DNA of 64,000 nt from Setaria digitata (taxonomy: Eukaryota > Nematoda > Chromadorea > Rhabditida > Setariidae), in NCBI GenBank assembly GCA_003640385.1, contig RCAB01000334.1:1-64000 (forward strand), given 5' to 3'. A program made the position numbers and the translations under genes. The notes below the pieces were generated by a model that was not told where the DNA came from, ran no database searches, and saw only the letters and a program-made list of their open reading frames with translations. Positions 25,401-40,000 of the stretch are shown here, piece by piece (within the stretch, counting starts at the first letter, position 1; each line of letters begins with the position of its first letter).

Positions 25401-27072
25401 TTTAAGTAAAATTATCCGATTATTGTTAACACTAATCTTTACTTTTCATTCTTCTTCGTATGAAATCCTTTCTTTGAAAATATAAAGCTAATTAATTAAA
25501 TGAAAAAAAAGAATTGAAAGGAAAAAGTTTTTGAAAAAATTGTGCATCAAATTTTAGTAAAGATATTCATCATCACTTTATCCTAAATATAAAAAAAAAA
25601 GTGAAATTATACATATCAAAGATAACAATGAACAGTCATTCGTTATTGACGAACACAATGATAATTACTGAGGTATAATTTAGTAAAATCAGTTATAATT
25701 AATATTGTTGTAACCTAAAATTGAATAGTTTCACCCAGCATAAGAATAATGAAATGCTGCACTTATTCAAAAAATTGTCTTTTCATATTCCATTCAGAAA
25801 TTCCTATGCTTGTTATTTAGCACAGGAAGTTTAATAATGAAGCCTAAATAACTCAATTTAGGTTATTTGAGGAATTGAAAGAGACTTTTTAGAGGGAGAT
25901 AAATGGGGACTTGTTTTTCACTTTTTATTACTTTCTATTCTCTTCTTTTTGCCTTCTCATATTTATAAATATTTAAAGAAATAAAAATGAGCAATGAGTA
26001 GTCTGTTACCAATCAAAATTGATCTCATCAAATAAACAGTTTTTTGTCCATTTGTCTCATCTTTTTGTCGTAATTAATTAGTAAATGATTTGCAACGACA
26101 ATCAAGTTTTACATATGTTTTAAAGATTTTCTACTTGTAGGGCGAGCGTGACGCACATACATCACGCAAGGCGATAATTAGCAAAAAACAATTAGTGTTA
26201 CAAATTATTTGTTGCATTTTTGCTGGTAACTATTGGATAAACTTCATTATGCATAATACAAATTAATTTAGCATGCTTTTATTTTGAAATATATGACATC
26301 GAGATTATTAATAAAATTTAAATTTATCAGTTTGATTTTTAATGGCAACACTTTTACCTTATATAAGAATTTATTAACTCGAACATTATAATAATTTAAC
26401 TCATATGGGAATTTGATTTAAATTTATTAATTTGATGTTTTATATATTTATAGATTTAAACAAAATCTATTATGAAAAATCGGCAACGGAACTTACCTTC
26501 TATAAGATAAATTTGGTAATGTATTAAATAGTGTGTAAATTAAGTAATAAATATAACATATTAAAGAAGATTACAACTAAGAAACTGCTAAAAATGACAA
26601 ATTTGTGGTAAAGAGTTCCTCTTCCTCGTAACTGGTGAGTAAATAGGATGGTAGAACAATTAGAACAAAAAAAAAAAAAATGAAATTTCGCTTCGTATGC
26701 AGAAGTGAAATTTAATTACTTATCTTTCTACAACACAGCTTTCAGAAGATTCAACTGCAATGTTGAAATTTAAAATTAATAAGTTAGAAAAATCTGCTGG
26801 AAAATTTATATTTAATAATGTTATTGCTGAAAAATGTTTTAGCAACAACAATAATGAATTTAAATAGTTACTAGTATATTTAAGGAATTTATAATTTATC
26901 TTTTAAATAGCTGTATGACAATAAACCAAAAAAAAAGTTATTTTGCACAAAATGAATTCGATTACTAACATGTAATCCTTTAACACGATTACGTATATTT
27001 ATTCTATACATATATCAAAATGACTGCTCCAAAATCAAAATTTCTCAACATGTGAGACAGCAACGAACAGTT

Positions 27073-27152
27073 TAAGGTATAAAAACATTTTATTAATCGA
27101 ATTTAAATATGGTAAGGTATAAAAACATTTTATTAATCGAATTTAAATATGG
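27073..27152. repeat. Perfect 40-bp tandem duplication
   Basis: A 40-bp unit beginning TAAGGTATAAAAACATTTTA occurs twice, starting at 27073 and 27113. The copies are identical as far as I can read, which suggests a recent slippage duplication or an assembly effect. Confidence 0.9.
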
Positions 27153-30083
27153 TACTTTCACAATGGTAAATGCATATATTTTAATCAAGCCACGTACGTG
27201 TATATGAAGATTTTTTTCTGTGCACCTCAAAAATAAAAAATGAGTTTTTCTCTCTTTAAATAAGCATCTTAAGTGTTATTTTTGTAGAAAAATATGTTAA
27301 TTAATTAATTAAATAAATTGCATATATGTGATGATCCATGTAGCTAAATTATATAGCCACCAAAATTTACATGCTTATCGCTTGTTTATTGGTATAATAA
27401 TAAAAAATATACATTACAATTCACGTAGGTGAATAATTTATTTATAAATATTCTATTGCTAAAACAATAAAAAATACATACGTTATGATTTATGTAATTA
27501 AATTCTATAGCTCTCCAAATTTGCTTTTTTATACATAATATTATAACAAAAGAATTATGTGTTAGTACTGGAAGAAATTCATGTTGTTGCTGTATGTTGA
27601 AAAAACAGTAAGGAATGGATATTGTGAATAAGTCAGTACAATTATGTAATACCTTTGACGAATATATTTTGTAATTTTTACTTTCCACTGCTTAAAATTT
27701 TTTCAAAATATCGTTTGTAATTGCTGCATTAGCGATACTCTATTATTTATTTGGTGCAAAATTAAAATAATTGGCATTTATTATGAAGCAAATAAAAAAT
27801 AGGAAGTTATCACAATTTTGGTTTCGAATTGCTCGTAATTATTGCTATAAGTTATAGTTGAATCAATTTTAAAATTTTGAAACCATAAAGCAGACAATTT
27901 TATTGAACTAATTGTTATTTATAAAGTATTTTGCACAAAACAATTAAAAAAGCAAGGGAAAAAAACCAAAATTTTCATAAAAATTCACGAAATTTTGATG
28001 AAAGTAGTAGAGAAAGAAAATTAGTGGATATAGTGATATTAGCTTCTCTTCCTAAGTGATAAATAGTTTCACTTATCATTTATTTATTAATTGACATTTC
28101 TCAGAACTATTGAAAAGCATTCGTGAAATACCAGAAACTTCTTGAAATAAAAAAAAAAAAAGGGTTTAATCAGCAATAAAAAGGTTTGCATGGCATGAAC
28201 AAAATGGAACGATTAGTATATTTTTGTGTAAAAATAAAAAAACCTTCATAATTTTTTCCTTTTTTCCAAAATCTAATATCTAATAAGAAAACATGACTAA
28301 AATTTATTTCTCATCAATTATTCTTATTTTTGTTTTAAATTCTTCTGAGTGAACTAGTTAATTGAAAAATTTGCATAATCAATATAATCAGTGGTAAAAC
28401 AAAGTAAAGAATAAATATACTGCAGGGTTTTTTATTTTTTTTTTTTTAGGCAGAGGCAGAAAATGCAAATCTCGAAATTCTATTGACTGAATTTTAAAAA
28501 TACCTTGAGTCAATAATTTGTATTTTGAGAATGGGGATAGAGCTTGAAAGTAAGAAAACATGCGCTAAATTATAATATAAGTTGAAGGAAAACATAGAGA
28601 AGTAATAATTACAAGATTTTCCAAATAATTTTGGAATCAAGAAAAAAGATAACTCTATTAGTGTGGAAGTTAATTAACGATATGCAGTTATTACCAGAAC
28701 GGAACAGATATGCATTTTCCGGAATTTTGACCAATTATTTTTATGGTTATTTGCTGCTTAATTAAAAGTCTGGTTGGTTCGAATTAAGTGGATAACAAAA
28801 GTATTTTAAAAAACTTTAGATTTGGTGAATGAGCAAAGGAAAACCTCCTGATTTATCCAAATTGGATTTTATTTCAAACAAAATCTATCAAATTCTTTTA
28901 ACAAAATTGGTTCACAAATTTGTCTAGTTTCTTGTGCATTCGATGAATTTTAGTTTTGCTTTATTTCTTAGAAAATTTTTAAAATCACTTAATTCGAATT
29001 TGAAGCAAAAAAAAGTTTAGAAAAATACGAAAAGTTCTAGACACAAATTTCCTTCTTTAAAACAATGTATGTTTGAAGTTCCTCAGGTCGGCGATTTATT
29101 AAGAAAAATGAACTTTCAAATTTTAAAATGACTATTGATAACGAAGTTTCTTGTCAGAAAATTTCGATAACATGCAAAAAAGATCTTATTTTATTTCGAA
29201 CTTTGGCTTATTATTAGTGTTATGCTTGACTTGTTAAAAATTCAAAAGCTATGTTTCAAATTTTACTTTAATCTTTCAAAAATTAATTTACAAATCTGCT
29301 AAATTTTCCACTTAAAATCAATGTATAATTTTGTTCGATTATTTCGAAATAAATTAAAGTACCCAGTAAAAATATGTGGCGTAGAGCTATGACTTTGTCT
29401 GTGATCCAATTTTTTCCCTTGTAGTAATGATCGTCGGTTGCTTGAATTAAAATAATTGATTGAAGTAAGTTCCAAATCCTCAGCGCTGGATTGTTTTCCT
29501 TGTTTCTAAATCACTTGGAAAATTATCAATTCATTTTCAAAATTTTCTTATACGTACATAATCTTTTTAAGAAGAAATTAATAGGTACATAATCTTTTTT
29601 TTTTTTATAATCATAAAGTTTCGAAATAAAAATTAGGATTCCAAAATATTTTTGTAAAAACTGTGGAATAATATCTATCAAATTAACATTAGAAAATTGG
29701 ATAACTGCTTCAGTAGTATCAAAAGACAATGAGAACTTAGATTTATCAGCAATTATTATTTCTTGAGAAGTTATATATTGTTTCTTCCACTTTACTTTGT
29801 TCATACGGTCATCATTTAATAAATTTTGAGCTTTCTAGTGAAAAATTTTTACATAGTATTTAAAATGGCACATTTTGAAAAGTCAATATTTTGTTCCGAG
29901 TAAAAAATTTTTAGAAAGGTTTTCTTTTGTAACGAAAGATTGAATATTAAAAGTTTCTAGAAAGTTGCAAAAAAATGTCAATTTAAGTTCGGTTTACTGA
30001 CTACTGAGAAAAATTATGCAATAAAGTTATTAAAACACGAATTTTTTACAAATCAAACAGAATTCCTATTAAATTAATTAAAT

Positions 30084-30133
30084 ATGGAACGGAAAATCTC
30101 TCCAGTACATGGAACGGAAAATCTCTCCAGTAC
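30084..30133. repeat. Perfect 25-bp tandem duplication
   Basis: The unit ATGGAACGGAAAATCTCTCC plus AGTAC occurs twice back to back, at 30084 and 30109. There is no coding context. Confidence 0.9.
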
Positions 30134-30863
30134 ATCATCCACTATTAGAAAGAAAGTCCTGTGATCAATTTTTCCGTCCTTATACTCTCCTAAAAATTTT
30201 TCACTTGAAACTAAGATTTTAAGTAAAAAATTTGAAGTAAAATTTCAATAATTCGAATACTGATGAAAAATTCAGATTACAGATTCTCTGCATCTTTCTT
30301 TTAGAGATTCAGTAATATTCAGAATGAAAAGTTTCTCTGATGCATAATACATAATTTCATTTAAAAATATGTTTTTCTTTTAAGTTTTCATACTCCTTCA
30401 TCTCAGTTACCATACGAAGAGACCAACAGGCCAACATTGAATTATTCCAGTTATCTCCAAAATCTCTTGATAATTCTGATGCCGGAAAATTTGATTATCA
30501 GTTAAAATGGAATTAAGCAAAACAACTACCCATTTTCCACCAAAACTTCTGATAACACTACCATTTAGTAGGCTAATCCTATTGAAGGATTAATTGAAAG
30601 CACCCTATTCTGATAAGCAAAACTGAAAATGAGAAGTTTGTTGTTGTAATAAATTCATAAGTTTCTGAAACTTCTTTTTATAAAAGATTATTAACATCGA
30701 TTGAGTTATAAGATAAAGTTTATCTTATATACAAGCATAATTAGGAATTTCCATCATTCCTATCATTGTTATCAATGTTATGTGATGAATTTTATCAGTG
30801 AAGTTTCAACAGATTTTATGACATAATATTTTTCCAAAAATTAAATATTGCCCTAAAATTTAC

Positions 30864-31085
30864 TGAGTTATTTGTTGATTTTGTCGTTCTTGGTGACGAA
30901 TTTGCCGTTGCTGGAGCTGTTTGTGTTAAGGATGATATCAAAGTAGGCGCAACAGGTGTCGGTGGTAAGCGCCGTCCACTTCCAACATGCATTAACGATT
31001 CCTCTCTCGAATGTCCATACGAGTAGAACTCATTCAATTTTTTCATCTCCAACACTAATTAATTGCTGCCAGTAGCATTGATAAT
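30864..31085 (-). CDS. Isolated first coding exon, Pro-rich (SH3-ligand-like)
   Basis: The exon follows a TTTCAG acceptor ending at 31086, has a 39-nt 5' leader with an in-frame TAA, then ATG at 31046 and 61 codons to a TCA|GTAAAT donor. The peptide includes FYSYGHSREESLMHVGSG, then GRRLPPTPVAPT, then a Ser/Thr/Ala-rich stretch. RRLPPTP resembles SH3-binding RxLPxTP motifs such as those bound by RIM-binding proteins. The codon use looks coding and the stop before the ATG shows this is a start, not an internal exon. The rest of the gene is unknown. It could be an alternative 5' exon of the RGK gene about 11 kb downstream, but it ends in phase 0 while the RGK exon at 19749 needs two carried-over bases, so another exon would be required. 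Confidence 0.5.
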
Positions 31086-34000
31086 CTGAAATAGGACGAA
31101 AAAAGAAACATTCTGGATGGATTTCAAAAGTACGTCAAAGAAACAAGAAATTGGGTGAATTCAGAAATATTAAGCAAATTCTTATAATTTATATGAGAAG
31201 GAAGAAAAAAATCAGAATTCGGTGAAAATAGGAAAGATCGAAACAAGAAGATTAATATGGCAGTACTGAGGGAAAAATAAAATCACGAAGCGATAACGAA
31301 ACGAATATGAGATTCATTTATTGAATAGACAATTTAATCAAAATTCTGATGAAAGAAGGAAACAGAGAAAATATTGGGAATTTTTTATTTACTATTATAA
31401 AACATAGTAAATCGTAATAGAATCAGATGGACTTCAAAAATGCATGTAGCGTCATCATTATTATAGCGCTTAATTAAACAAACCTTGCAAATGCTATTTC
31501 GTTTCGCTCTCTTATTAAGACAACAATTTGTTAGCTGGAGAGACAAAATAGGCATCCAAAATAACTGAACTACGGAGGAAAAAAAAAGAAAATTGATTTA
31601 TTCATTGTATAAATCAATTTCTAATAACAAAAACTGATGTTTTTTCATATTATTTTTATTCTTATTTTGTTTTAATTTTGCCCTTCAGCTGCAAAATGTA
31701 TATGCTCTTCGGTGCAAGGCCAAAATTAGCCAAATTATTAGCATCAAGTGAGCTATAATACATAATTTATCGTATATTACAAGCATAATTAGAAATTTTT
31801 ATTTTTATCACTTATTATCGATGAATGTCATGTAATGAAAAATGTGTGAATTAAAGAAAAAAATTTTGTAAAAAATTTTTTGTTAAAATTATATTTTCAA
31901 TTGTAATTAAAAGAATCAGTTCCGACTAATATGAAAAATTATTGTGCACTTGTTTTCTTCCTTTAATTATCCAATGATTTTAGACTCAGTAATCATAGCA
32001 ATCATTTATTTCAAAATGAGTAATGTTTAAAATTACATATGCTTGAAAGGCTGTTAGTAATGCTTAGGCGTTATCGAAGTGAAATAAATTAATAGCAAAT
32101 TTACGATCCAATATGTACAAGTTTCAGAAATGCCTCCATCAATGAAGGAAATTTCATCACTGTGAAATTCTAGATTTATTAGCTGCCAAAAAAAAGTGAA
32201 AAAAACAATAGAAATCAACAATTATGGCAACAATATTTAGTAGCTAACAAGAGTGGGAAATCAGAATGGAAGTTTTCTCGTTTCCATCTGCTCTCTTTCT
32301 TTTTTTAATTTTTGATTTTAAAAGAGCAATATGAGCACTGAAATGTAAACAAGGAAATAAAACTGATAAATTTGTTGAAGTTGAAAAAAAAGGCAGTGAA
32401 AAAAATCGATGACTTCAATTTTTCCTTTCTTTTTCGAGCCTCTTGAAACAAATTTAATCGTTTCTATTTCACTTTCAAAATATTCAGATATAAATAAAAT
32501 AACCTTAAAATGTTTAAAATTCATCTAAATCAATGATGCATTTTTTTCTCATATGTCACAAAAAATCATTTACCACAGAAGATTGCTAGCCAAGTTCAAA
32601 TTAATTGTAAATCAATCGAATTCTTTTTTTTTTCTTCCACTGAATTATCATTATAAAGCAAATTTATTTAATTTACAGAGGCTAAACATAGAAAATCGCG
32701 ATTGGTTGCTGATTTCGAATGACTGATTAAAGTAAAATATAATCAGAATGTTTGTTATATTCTGGAATATGTCCATGATTATTTCGAGAAATCTGAATTA
32801 CTGAAATCTCCTATAATGGTAGTAACTAAATTTCTGGAACCGATTCAATTTCGGCTAGAAGCCAAATTCTGAATTTATAACTTTCCTTCGGCCATTACAA
32901 TAACTGTTGAATAAAACTCTTTTAAATATCAATTTTAAAGTCATATCTATGAAATTCTTAAATAAAAACAATAGGAAAAAAACAACTGAACACGTAACAA
33001 TTGTTAAATATTTCCTAATAAAATTTTCGCTCTGTACTATCATTTCATCGTCTTCAAATGAAATAAATCCGATGTATTTTTCGGAACTGAGGATAAAACT
33101 ATTAGTTCACATTATTATATATAACTAACTAAACGGCTAAAAATTATGATAAAATATTATTGGAAGAAAAAAAAATAGTAAGGAAAAGCAAATGTTTCTT
33201 AAATTACTTTTTAAATCACTTTTAAAAAACATTTGCTTTTTGCCTAGCAACTAATTAAATCAATTAAAAATAAGTGAGAGACATCTCTCAGCATTTTCAT
33301 TCAAGAAATGTAAAATTAAAAAATTCAGTTTTCAACAACTGAATATGAAATATATCAATGACTGATAAGTGACTTATTTTCGTGATAGAGACAATGATAA
33401 ATCGTCAGAGAGCCGAAAAGAATTTTTACTCGTACTAATCTTTTTCCAAAATCTTTTGCAACACCAATGCTTTTCAAAATTTTTTACTTTTTTTTCCTTG
33501 AAAATTCTGACTTATTTACGATAGAAAATTGTTTACTGAACTGTATCTTTGATTAGCAGCAAACATTTCGTATGATATAGTTAATTAAAAGTTGATTGTG
33601 CTATTGCTGATTGGCGGCTATCAATCACTATTATTTGTCGCTAAGAAAAAAATGTAAATTTTAAGACTAAAAAAAAACAAAAACAAAGTGCTGGAAAAGT
33701 CGCAAAAAAAGAAAGCTAAAAATTTCAACCTGTATTGATAATTGTAAGAAAAATTCGAAAATAAAGTTCCTAAAGTATTTTTTCATTCATTTCCTTGTAA
33801 TGTCTAAATTATTGTTTCTTTTAAAGTTAATTATAGTAGTTTTGCTAAGCAATAATACCAACAGTTATTATTTGGCGCTAAATTAGCGGTGATTTGAAAA
33901 TTTTCATTTAGTAGCTACAAAAGAAAAGAAAATTTAGGATCTGAACACTTAGGTGTTCTTATTAGCCTAAAAAATATTGGAAATGAAGTCAAATCATAAT

Positions 34001-37000
34001 TTTTCGATGCAAAAGTTGAAAATCTAGGAAGAATAAATGTTACTTCTTAAAATTTTTTTCCAACTTTTTTCCTTTTATAATGAATAAAACAGTAGCAAAT
34101 AAAATTTTCGTCATCATCTAACATAGCAAAAGGTATTTACAAGGACAAAATGTAAAATAATTGTTTTGATAAAGGTGAAGAGACAAGTTAACGAGGGAAA
34201 GATAAAAGAAAGGTTTTACTAATTTTGCTAGCGCTATTTATAGTTTTCTTAAGCCTTAGCGTGAAACATTATTTATACATAGACACATTTATTATTATTG
34301 AACAAAGGAGAATTGATGAAAAAGTCTTTTTGGTTTCCTCAAAGTTTGTCAAGCAACCATTGAATCACATCTATATTTGTATACAAGTTGTCAAGGAGTC
34401 ATTAGTCTGAAGGAGTATGAGCTTGACTAGTTAACTGGCCTAGTAAACTAAGCTCCCAATATGATTAAAGAGCCAAACATGTGCAGTGAACTCAATATCA
34501 CATAATGTTTACAAAATAAATGAAAATTTGTTAGCTCTAACCTTTTCTTTTTTCTTTGTTTATACTTTGTTTACCGGTATTTTTCTATTTTTTTTTCACT
34601 TTAATTTTAACAAAAAATAGTCGTTGGAAAAATTTTCGAACATTTATTAACTTATAAAGTATTAAATTTTATGCATACCTCACAAGAAACTTTGGAAAAA
34701 CAGTTTAATAGTAAAGAAATTTTGAGGACTGACTAAACGACTAAAACAAATAGGAAAGATGAATGTATGCAGTTGAACAGTGGGATTTAGACCTTAAGGG
34801 TATTTTATCGTGATGAAAAGGAATTTTTTTTAATACCCAAAATTTTATTTTACTTACAGTTTATTCCTTATCTTTCTCTCTGGGCTCTTATTATATGTGC
34901 CTATTCATGGATCGTTTGCTTAGATTTTCAATCATTTCCTTCACCTCTTTTTTCCTCTTCCTCAAAATTAAAGAAATAAATTTTTTCAAATTCTACTTGA
35001 GTAAATTTTTTTCTTTTAAATAATAATCGCCACTTTTTTAATTTTGTTTATTTCATTTTTATGTTAAGTATATAATGCACAATTATTATTTTGAATTTTT
35101 TTAATTTTAAGTACTTTCTATTTATATTTCTACTTTCAATCCATGCGACATTCGTATTCTAATGAAAAATTTTCTTTTTGCCCATTAAATTATTTAATTT
35201 CCTTCTGTGCTAAAGCAATCTAATTTCGTAATTTCTTTCCATGAATAATTCAAGATAAATTTTTTATGCCAGAAAAAATTTATTTATATAAAATATTTGA
35301 TTTTATTATTATTATTGTCATTGTGTGATATATTCTTCTATGAAAAAAAATTATTTAAATTACTGACTCCAACATACACCAGTAATTTATTTATTCATTA
35401 CTTGTTGGCATTAAATTCCTCCATTGTTTTATTTCATGTTCTGCACTTCATAATAAATTTGATTTTATTGGGAAGTATGAACAGTCATTGCAGTTCAATT
35501 TCTATAAATATAAATATTTATAGTATTTATATTTTTTTTTTATAAATATTATAAATATTTAATATTAGTATTATCAACTGACATTATTTTATCTCATCAT
35601 GATTTTCAACCCTGAGCATAAAATAACTCTTTTTCTTTCTATTCCATCTTTTATCCTGCATATCCAATTTCCTGATATTCTTTTATCGTAATAGTCCTAT
35701 TTCCGGATATTCCTGACACATTTTTCATAAATGAGGAGTGTTTTTATCTGATCTATACAGATAGTTCTATGCTTCTGTAATTTCTAACCAATTTCACTTT
35801 TATCCTGATTTCTTTTTATGCATGAAAATTACACCAAAATTTTAGTTCTATCCCATTATCTTATTATGTTTCACTAAAACTTACCAAAGTTAGATTACTG
35901 CTTGAAATAGATTAATATTTGAAATTATCAAATCACCTTTTGTGCTAAAATTACTAATAAGCTTGGAGAAATGAAATTTATGGAAGCTATGATAAAATTG
36001 TTTGAAAGTGCAATAAAAATTGAATGGAAAGCTGAATGTTTTAAAATTTGAAATAAATTTGAACTTGAGCGTCACGAAATTTTTTGCACGTACAGAATGT
36101 GTGTGTATGTGCAGAAAGCGAAGGAATTAAAAATTTATACTGAAATGGTTAATTATCTTAGTGGATTAGATTGATATTTGTTTTCATAGAATTCAATGGA
36201 CATGGTTAGCTTTCAGCAAAAATTTATTATTGCAATTTTTTAGTACAACATTATTATTTTGATATATTTCACATCCATTACTCTTTCTAATGAGCATTTG
36301 CAGAAAGCTAATCATATCTTTTGTTGCGAAACAAAATATTTGTAAAAAAGTAGTTGGCAAAAAAAGAAAGAATGAGCTTTTGTAATAAAAGTATATATTT
36401 CTGCTAATAAAAATACCCTAAAATAACTTGAAAATTCAAAAAAGGTAGAATCAAAATTGTAAGAAAAAAAGAAAAATGAAAAACATGAAAAAAATAAAAA
36501 ACAAAAAAAAATAACTAAAACCAAAAGTTAAAATTTTTTGAATAAAAGTTTCCTCGTCAGTGGAAAGATAGCTCCATTATTAGAAAAATAACAGTGTATC
36601 ATTCGAATAACACTGTATCAAAAGTTAAGATCGGAAATTTAATGAAAAATTAAAAAAAATTCATGATAAACGAGAAAATGCAAAAAACTGAAATTACTTT
36701 TGCTAAGAAAGAAAACAAATGTGAAAAATAAATGATATTTTTATGGAATTGACAGTGTAATAACACTTTTTCTTTTTTTATGGCAAATGATAACACAGTC
36801 GGACCTTTTTAATCATTTTCGAAGGAGCAGAAATTAAATTAAAATTTGAACTTAATACTGAATTTGATTAACTATTGTAGATTATAATGAATAAGGAAAA
36901 TGATGAACAGCGCATTGATTGCTATGACGCAATCTTATAGTTATTACACTGCATCGAAAGCAAGTCAAATTAACTTATTCATATGTGAATAGTAACCATT

Positions 37001-40000
37001 TAAGTGATCCCTAATTTTATTTTTTACCGCGAAGTGCTTCTAATCATCTATCTTACCACTATCCTACTTCCACTAATATGCATAAGATAGTTGTTAATTA
37101 ATAAGTGCTTCAGCTAATGAAAAAATATAAAGTTGTAACTAGTGTTAGAACAAAACAGTGATGAGATCACAGGAATAGAGATATGTATTTATTATTATAA
37201 AAGACAAAGTGATAAATATTGTTACTAACATATTCTTTATCCTTCATTCTCTTTAAGCTATCGTCTTCATAACCTCCCGAGCTCTTAAACACCGTAGTGC
37301 AATACTGTACTACAATTAAATATCACGTATTATTGTTTTCTAATACAGTATAAAAACGAAAAAGTGATATTCTATTTTATTTCATATGGAAGAAATGATC
37401 AATGAGGAATTTGCTGACGTCAAATAAATAAATAAATGTCAATTACGCCAAAAAAAATTATTTGTAGATTTAACCTATTTGTACCAGAATGATTCTTTAC
37501 CATATGTTCCTACGCTTTGCTTAGAAATTAATTGAAATTTCTTATGAAGAAAATATTATTGCATTGACATATTGTAATTACATACTACACTTGGAGTTTT
37601 CATTGGAAATAAACATTTTTCACTTCCTGTAAATTGTTTTGACTTCTTTTATAGCAATGATTTTTTACTTAGTCTAGACTTAAACCGAACAAAAGAAATC
37701 AAATAATACTTTCAGCTTCATAATTTCAATAAGCTACCATTGAAATATAACTAAACCTTTAATAAGCATGTCATATGATACGAAATTATCTTTTTTCTTA
37801 TGTTTAATTGGTGATGTTGCAAAATCGCAATTGTATTTCTTTCTCCAAAATGATTAAAAGGAAGTAGTATTTCGAAAATCAACTAAGCCGTTATGAAAAA
37901 AAAAAGTTAATTTTTTGAAAACTTGCGCATTTTTGCAATATCAAGAATACTTTTCAAGTTTTCTAAATATTTTTGACTAAATTCGTTTCACTTTTTTCAA
38001 CAATAAATCATCATATAATTCAAAGACAGAAAGACAGGAACTGTTTGATCAAATAAAATTTATCTCTGTATCTCTGTAACTTTTATGGGTATGTCATCGC
38101 AAATACATGATAATTTGTGTTGAAATATGTCCGAAAATATTTAAAACGACGAATAAAAAACAAAATTATGAATGTGAAAATTTCGACTAAACGATCATTA
38201 ATGAGGAAATGAAAAATAGAAAAGAAGAAAAAGTTTCAGCAGCAAAAAAGGAAATGAAATTAAAAAATGGTGAAGCAATAATTTGTAAAACAGCTAATAT
38301 TTTATAAAATTAGTGAGCGGAAATAAAATTCTGGAAGTTGTTTTTTTTCAGATATTCTTTGCACAGTGAAATAGGTCGAAATAAAATTTCAATTAATGAG
38401 CTAATTATTAAGTTATAATTTTTTGCCAAAATAAATTATTAATTTCTGGAAAGTATTTAAAAATAATTGCAAAGCAGAAGTATTTGATAATTTTTGATAA
38501 ACTATTGTTAAAACTTCTAGCAGATGTTACTTATTTTCTGGAATTATGAGAATGTAATTCGAGGGCTGACAGAATCGCTGATGGAAACTTGAAAACAAAA
38601 ATTTATCTTAAACAGCAAGCAGCGACTTTTTTGCAGCATGAACTTAAGCTATAAAATAAATATAAGTTATGAGCTGATTAAATGATGTGATATGTTGATT
38701 AATTCAACCAGCTTTTTATTACATCCTGTTGCAGCAGAAATATTTGATTAATTGAAATCAAAAACAGAAACATATCGGCATATTTCACAAAAATTGTTCA
38801 ATGATTAATGGAAGAAAAATGTTTCAAAACAGTTTTCTTCCTTTTCGTTTACTTATTTTATTTTCTATTTATTATTATTTTCTTTTTAATTCTAGAGCAA
38901 ATCTCAATATAATTTTTTTTTTTTTGGAAAAGTTAAATTTCAAAGCGCTCTAACAAAGCTTCACTTGGGCAAAGTAAGCGATCTGATCAAATTTCACTCG
39001 TAGGAGGAGAAGCTAACTCTTCGAACCTGAGCACAGTGACATACGCTTGAAAGCATGACTTCTACCTTAGCCTAAATATCTTAACGTACATATGGATGCA
39101 CGTGAAAACACATTTACACATCAGATTCATTCATATGCAAGCACATATAAATTCAACGGTACGTCGAAACAGGCTGAACTACACATAAAATGATTTCTAT
39201 CGAAGTTACAAGTTTGATTTCATTCAAAAATTTGGACGGTATAAAAAAAAATGTTACAGAATCAAAAAATTAAAATTATAATTAAATTTGTAAATAGAAT
39301 TATGAAAATTTTATTAAGAATTTGTTTCATGGAAATGAAATTTCAATTTGAGCTCTTTTGCAGTGAAAATATGAATAAATCCAATATATAAGAAACAGTT
39401 TCAGTAGATTATGTAGAGACTTTGTGAATTCATTGAGGTCATGTGGTAGTATGCAGAAGCAAGACTTTGTGAATTCATTGAGGTCATGTGGTAGTATGCA
39501 GAAGCAAGACTTTGTGAATTCATTGAGGTCATGTGGTAGTATGCAGAAGCAAGACTTTGTGAATTCATTGCACTGTATGATCTCAAAGCAAGTACATTAT
39601 TCGCAATTTTCTCAGAAAAAGAAGAAATGCAAATTTTCGACCAACCGTAAAGGAAATTAATATAAAATTGTAAAAATTTTTTTATTTCGTAAATTTACTG
39701 AATTTTGTAGTTTCAGACGGTCGGCACTGATTCTGTGTTTATATCTCGAGAACTTTATTAATTTAATTAATCATAACTAGTAAGATTGACTGTGCTAAAG
39801 AGATAAAATAAATATTTTGCTTAAAATTTGAAATTATTTTTTGATTAAATATAAAATACTTTTGCAGCAACGAAATTTTAAATTTCTTTATTAACTTCAT
39901 TAACTAGACCTCTATTTGTTTATAATGTGCATCATTTTTCTTACTCCTCAGCAGAAGGATTAAACTTCTGTCTTTCCACCGTAAGCCTTCAAAAACTGAG

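Larger units (their letters stand above)
19750..30863. other. 11-kb AT-rich region without a supported gene
   Basis: This is either the intergenic region upstream of the RGK gene or, if the isolated exon at 30864-31085 belongs to that gene, its first intron. Visible landmarks are two TGACGT motifs at 21834 and 21870, an imperfect duplication around 21675-21785, AT microsatellites at about 22147-22310 and 22437-22460, a GC-rich patch at 26141-26175, and two short tandem duplications (27073, 30084). A basic 60-codon ORF at 25158-25340 has no support. I see no convincing exon. Confidence 0.55.

Noticed and set aside
38990..39110. tRNA-like segment with GGTTCGAA on the minus strand
   Set aside because: The B-box-like string is not flanked by a 5-bp T-arm stem and there is no matching acceptor stem or good A-box.
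39401..39660. Repeat-protein ORFs on both strands of the minisatellite
   Set aside because: Openness on both strands follows from the 45-bp period. There is no start context, splice site or coding neighbourhood.
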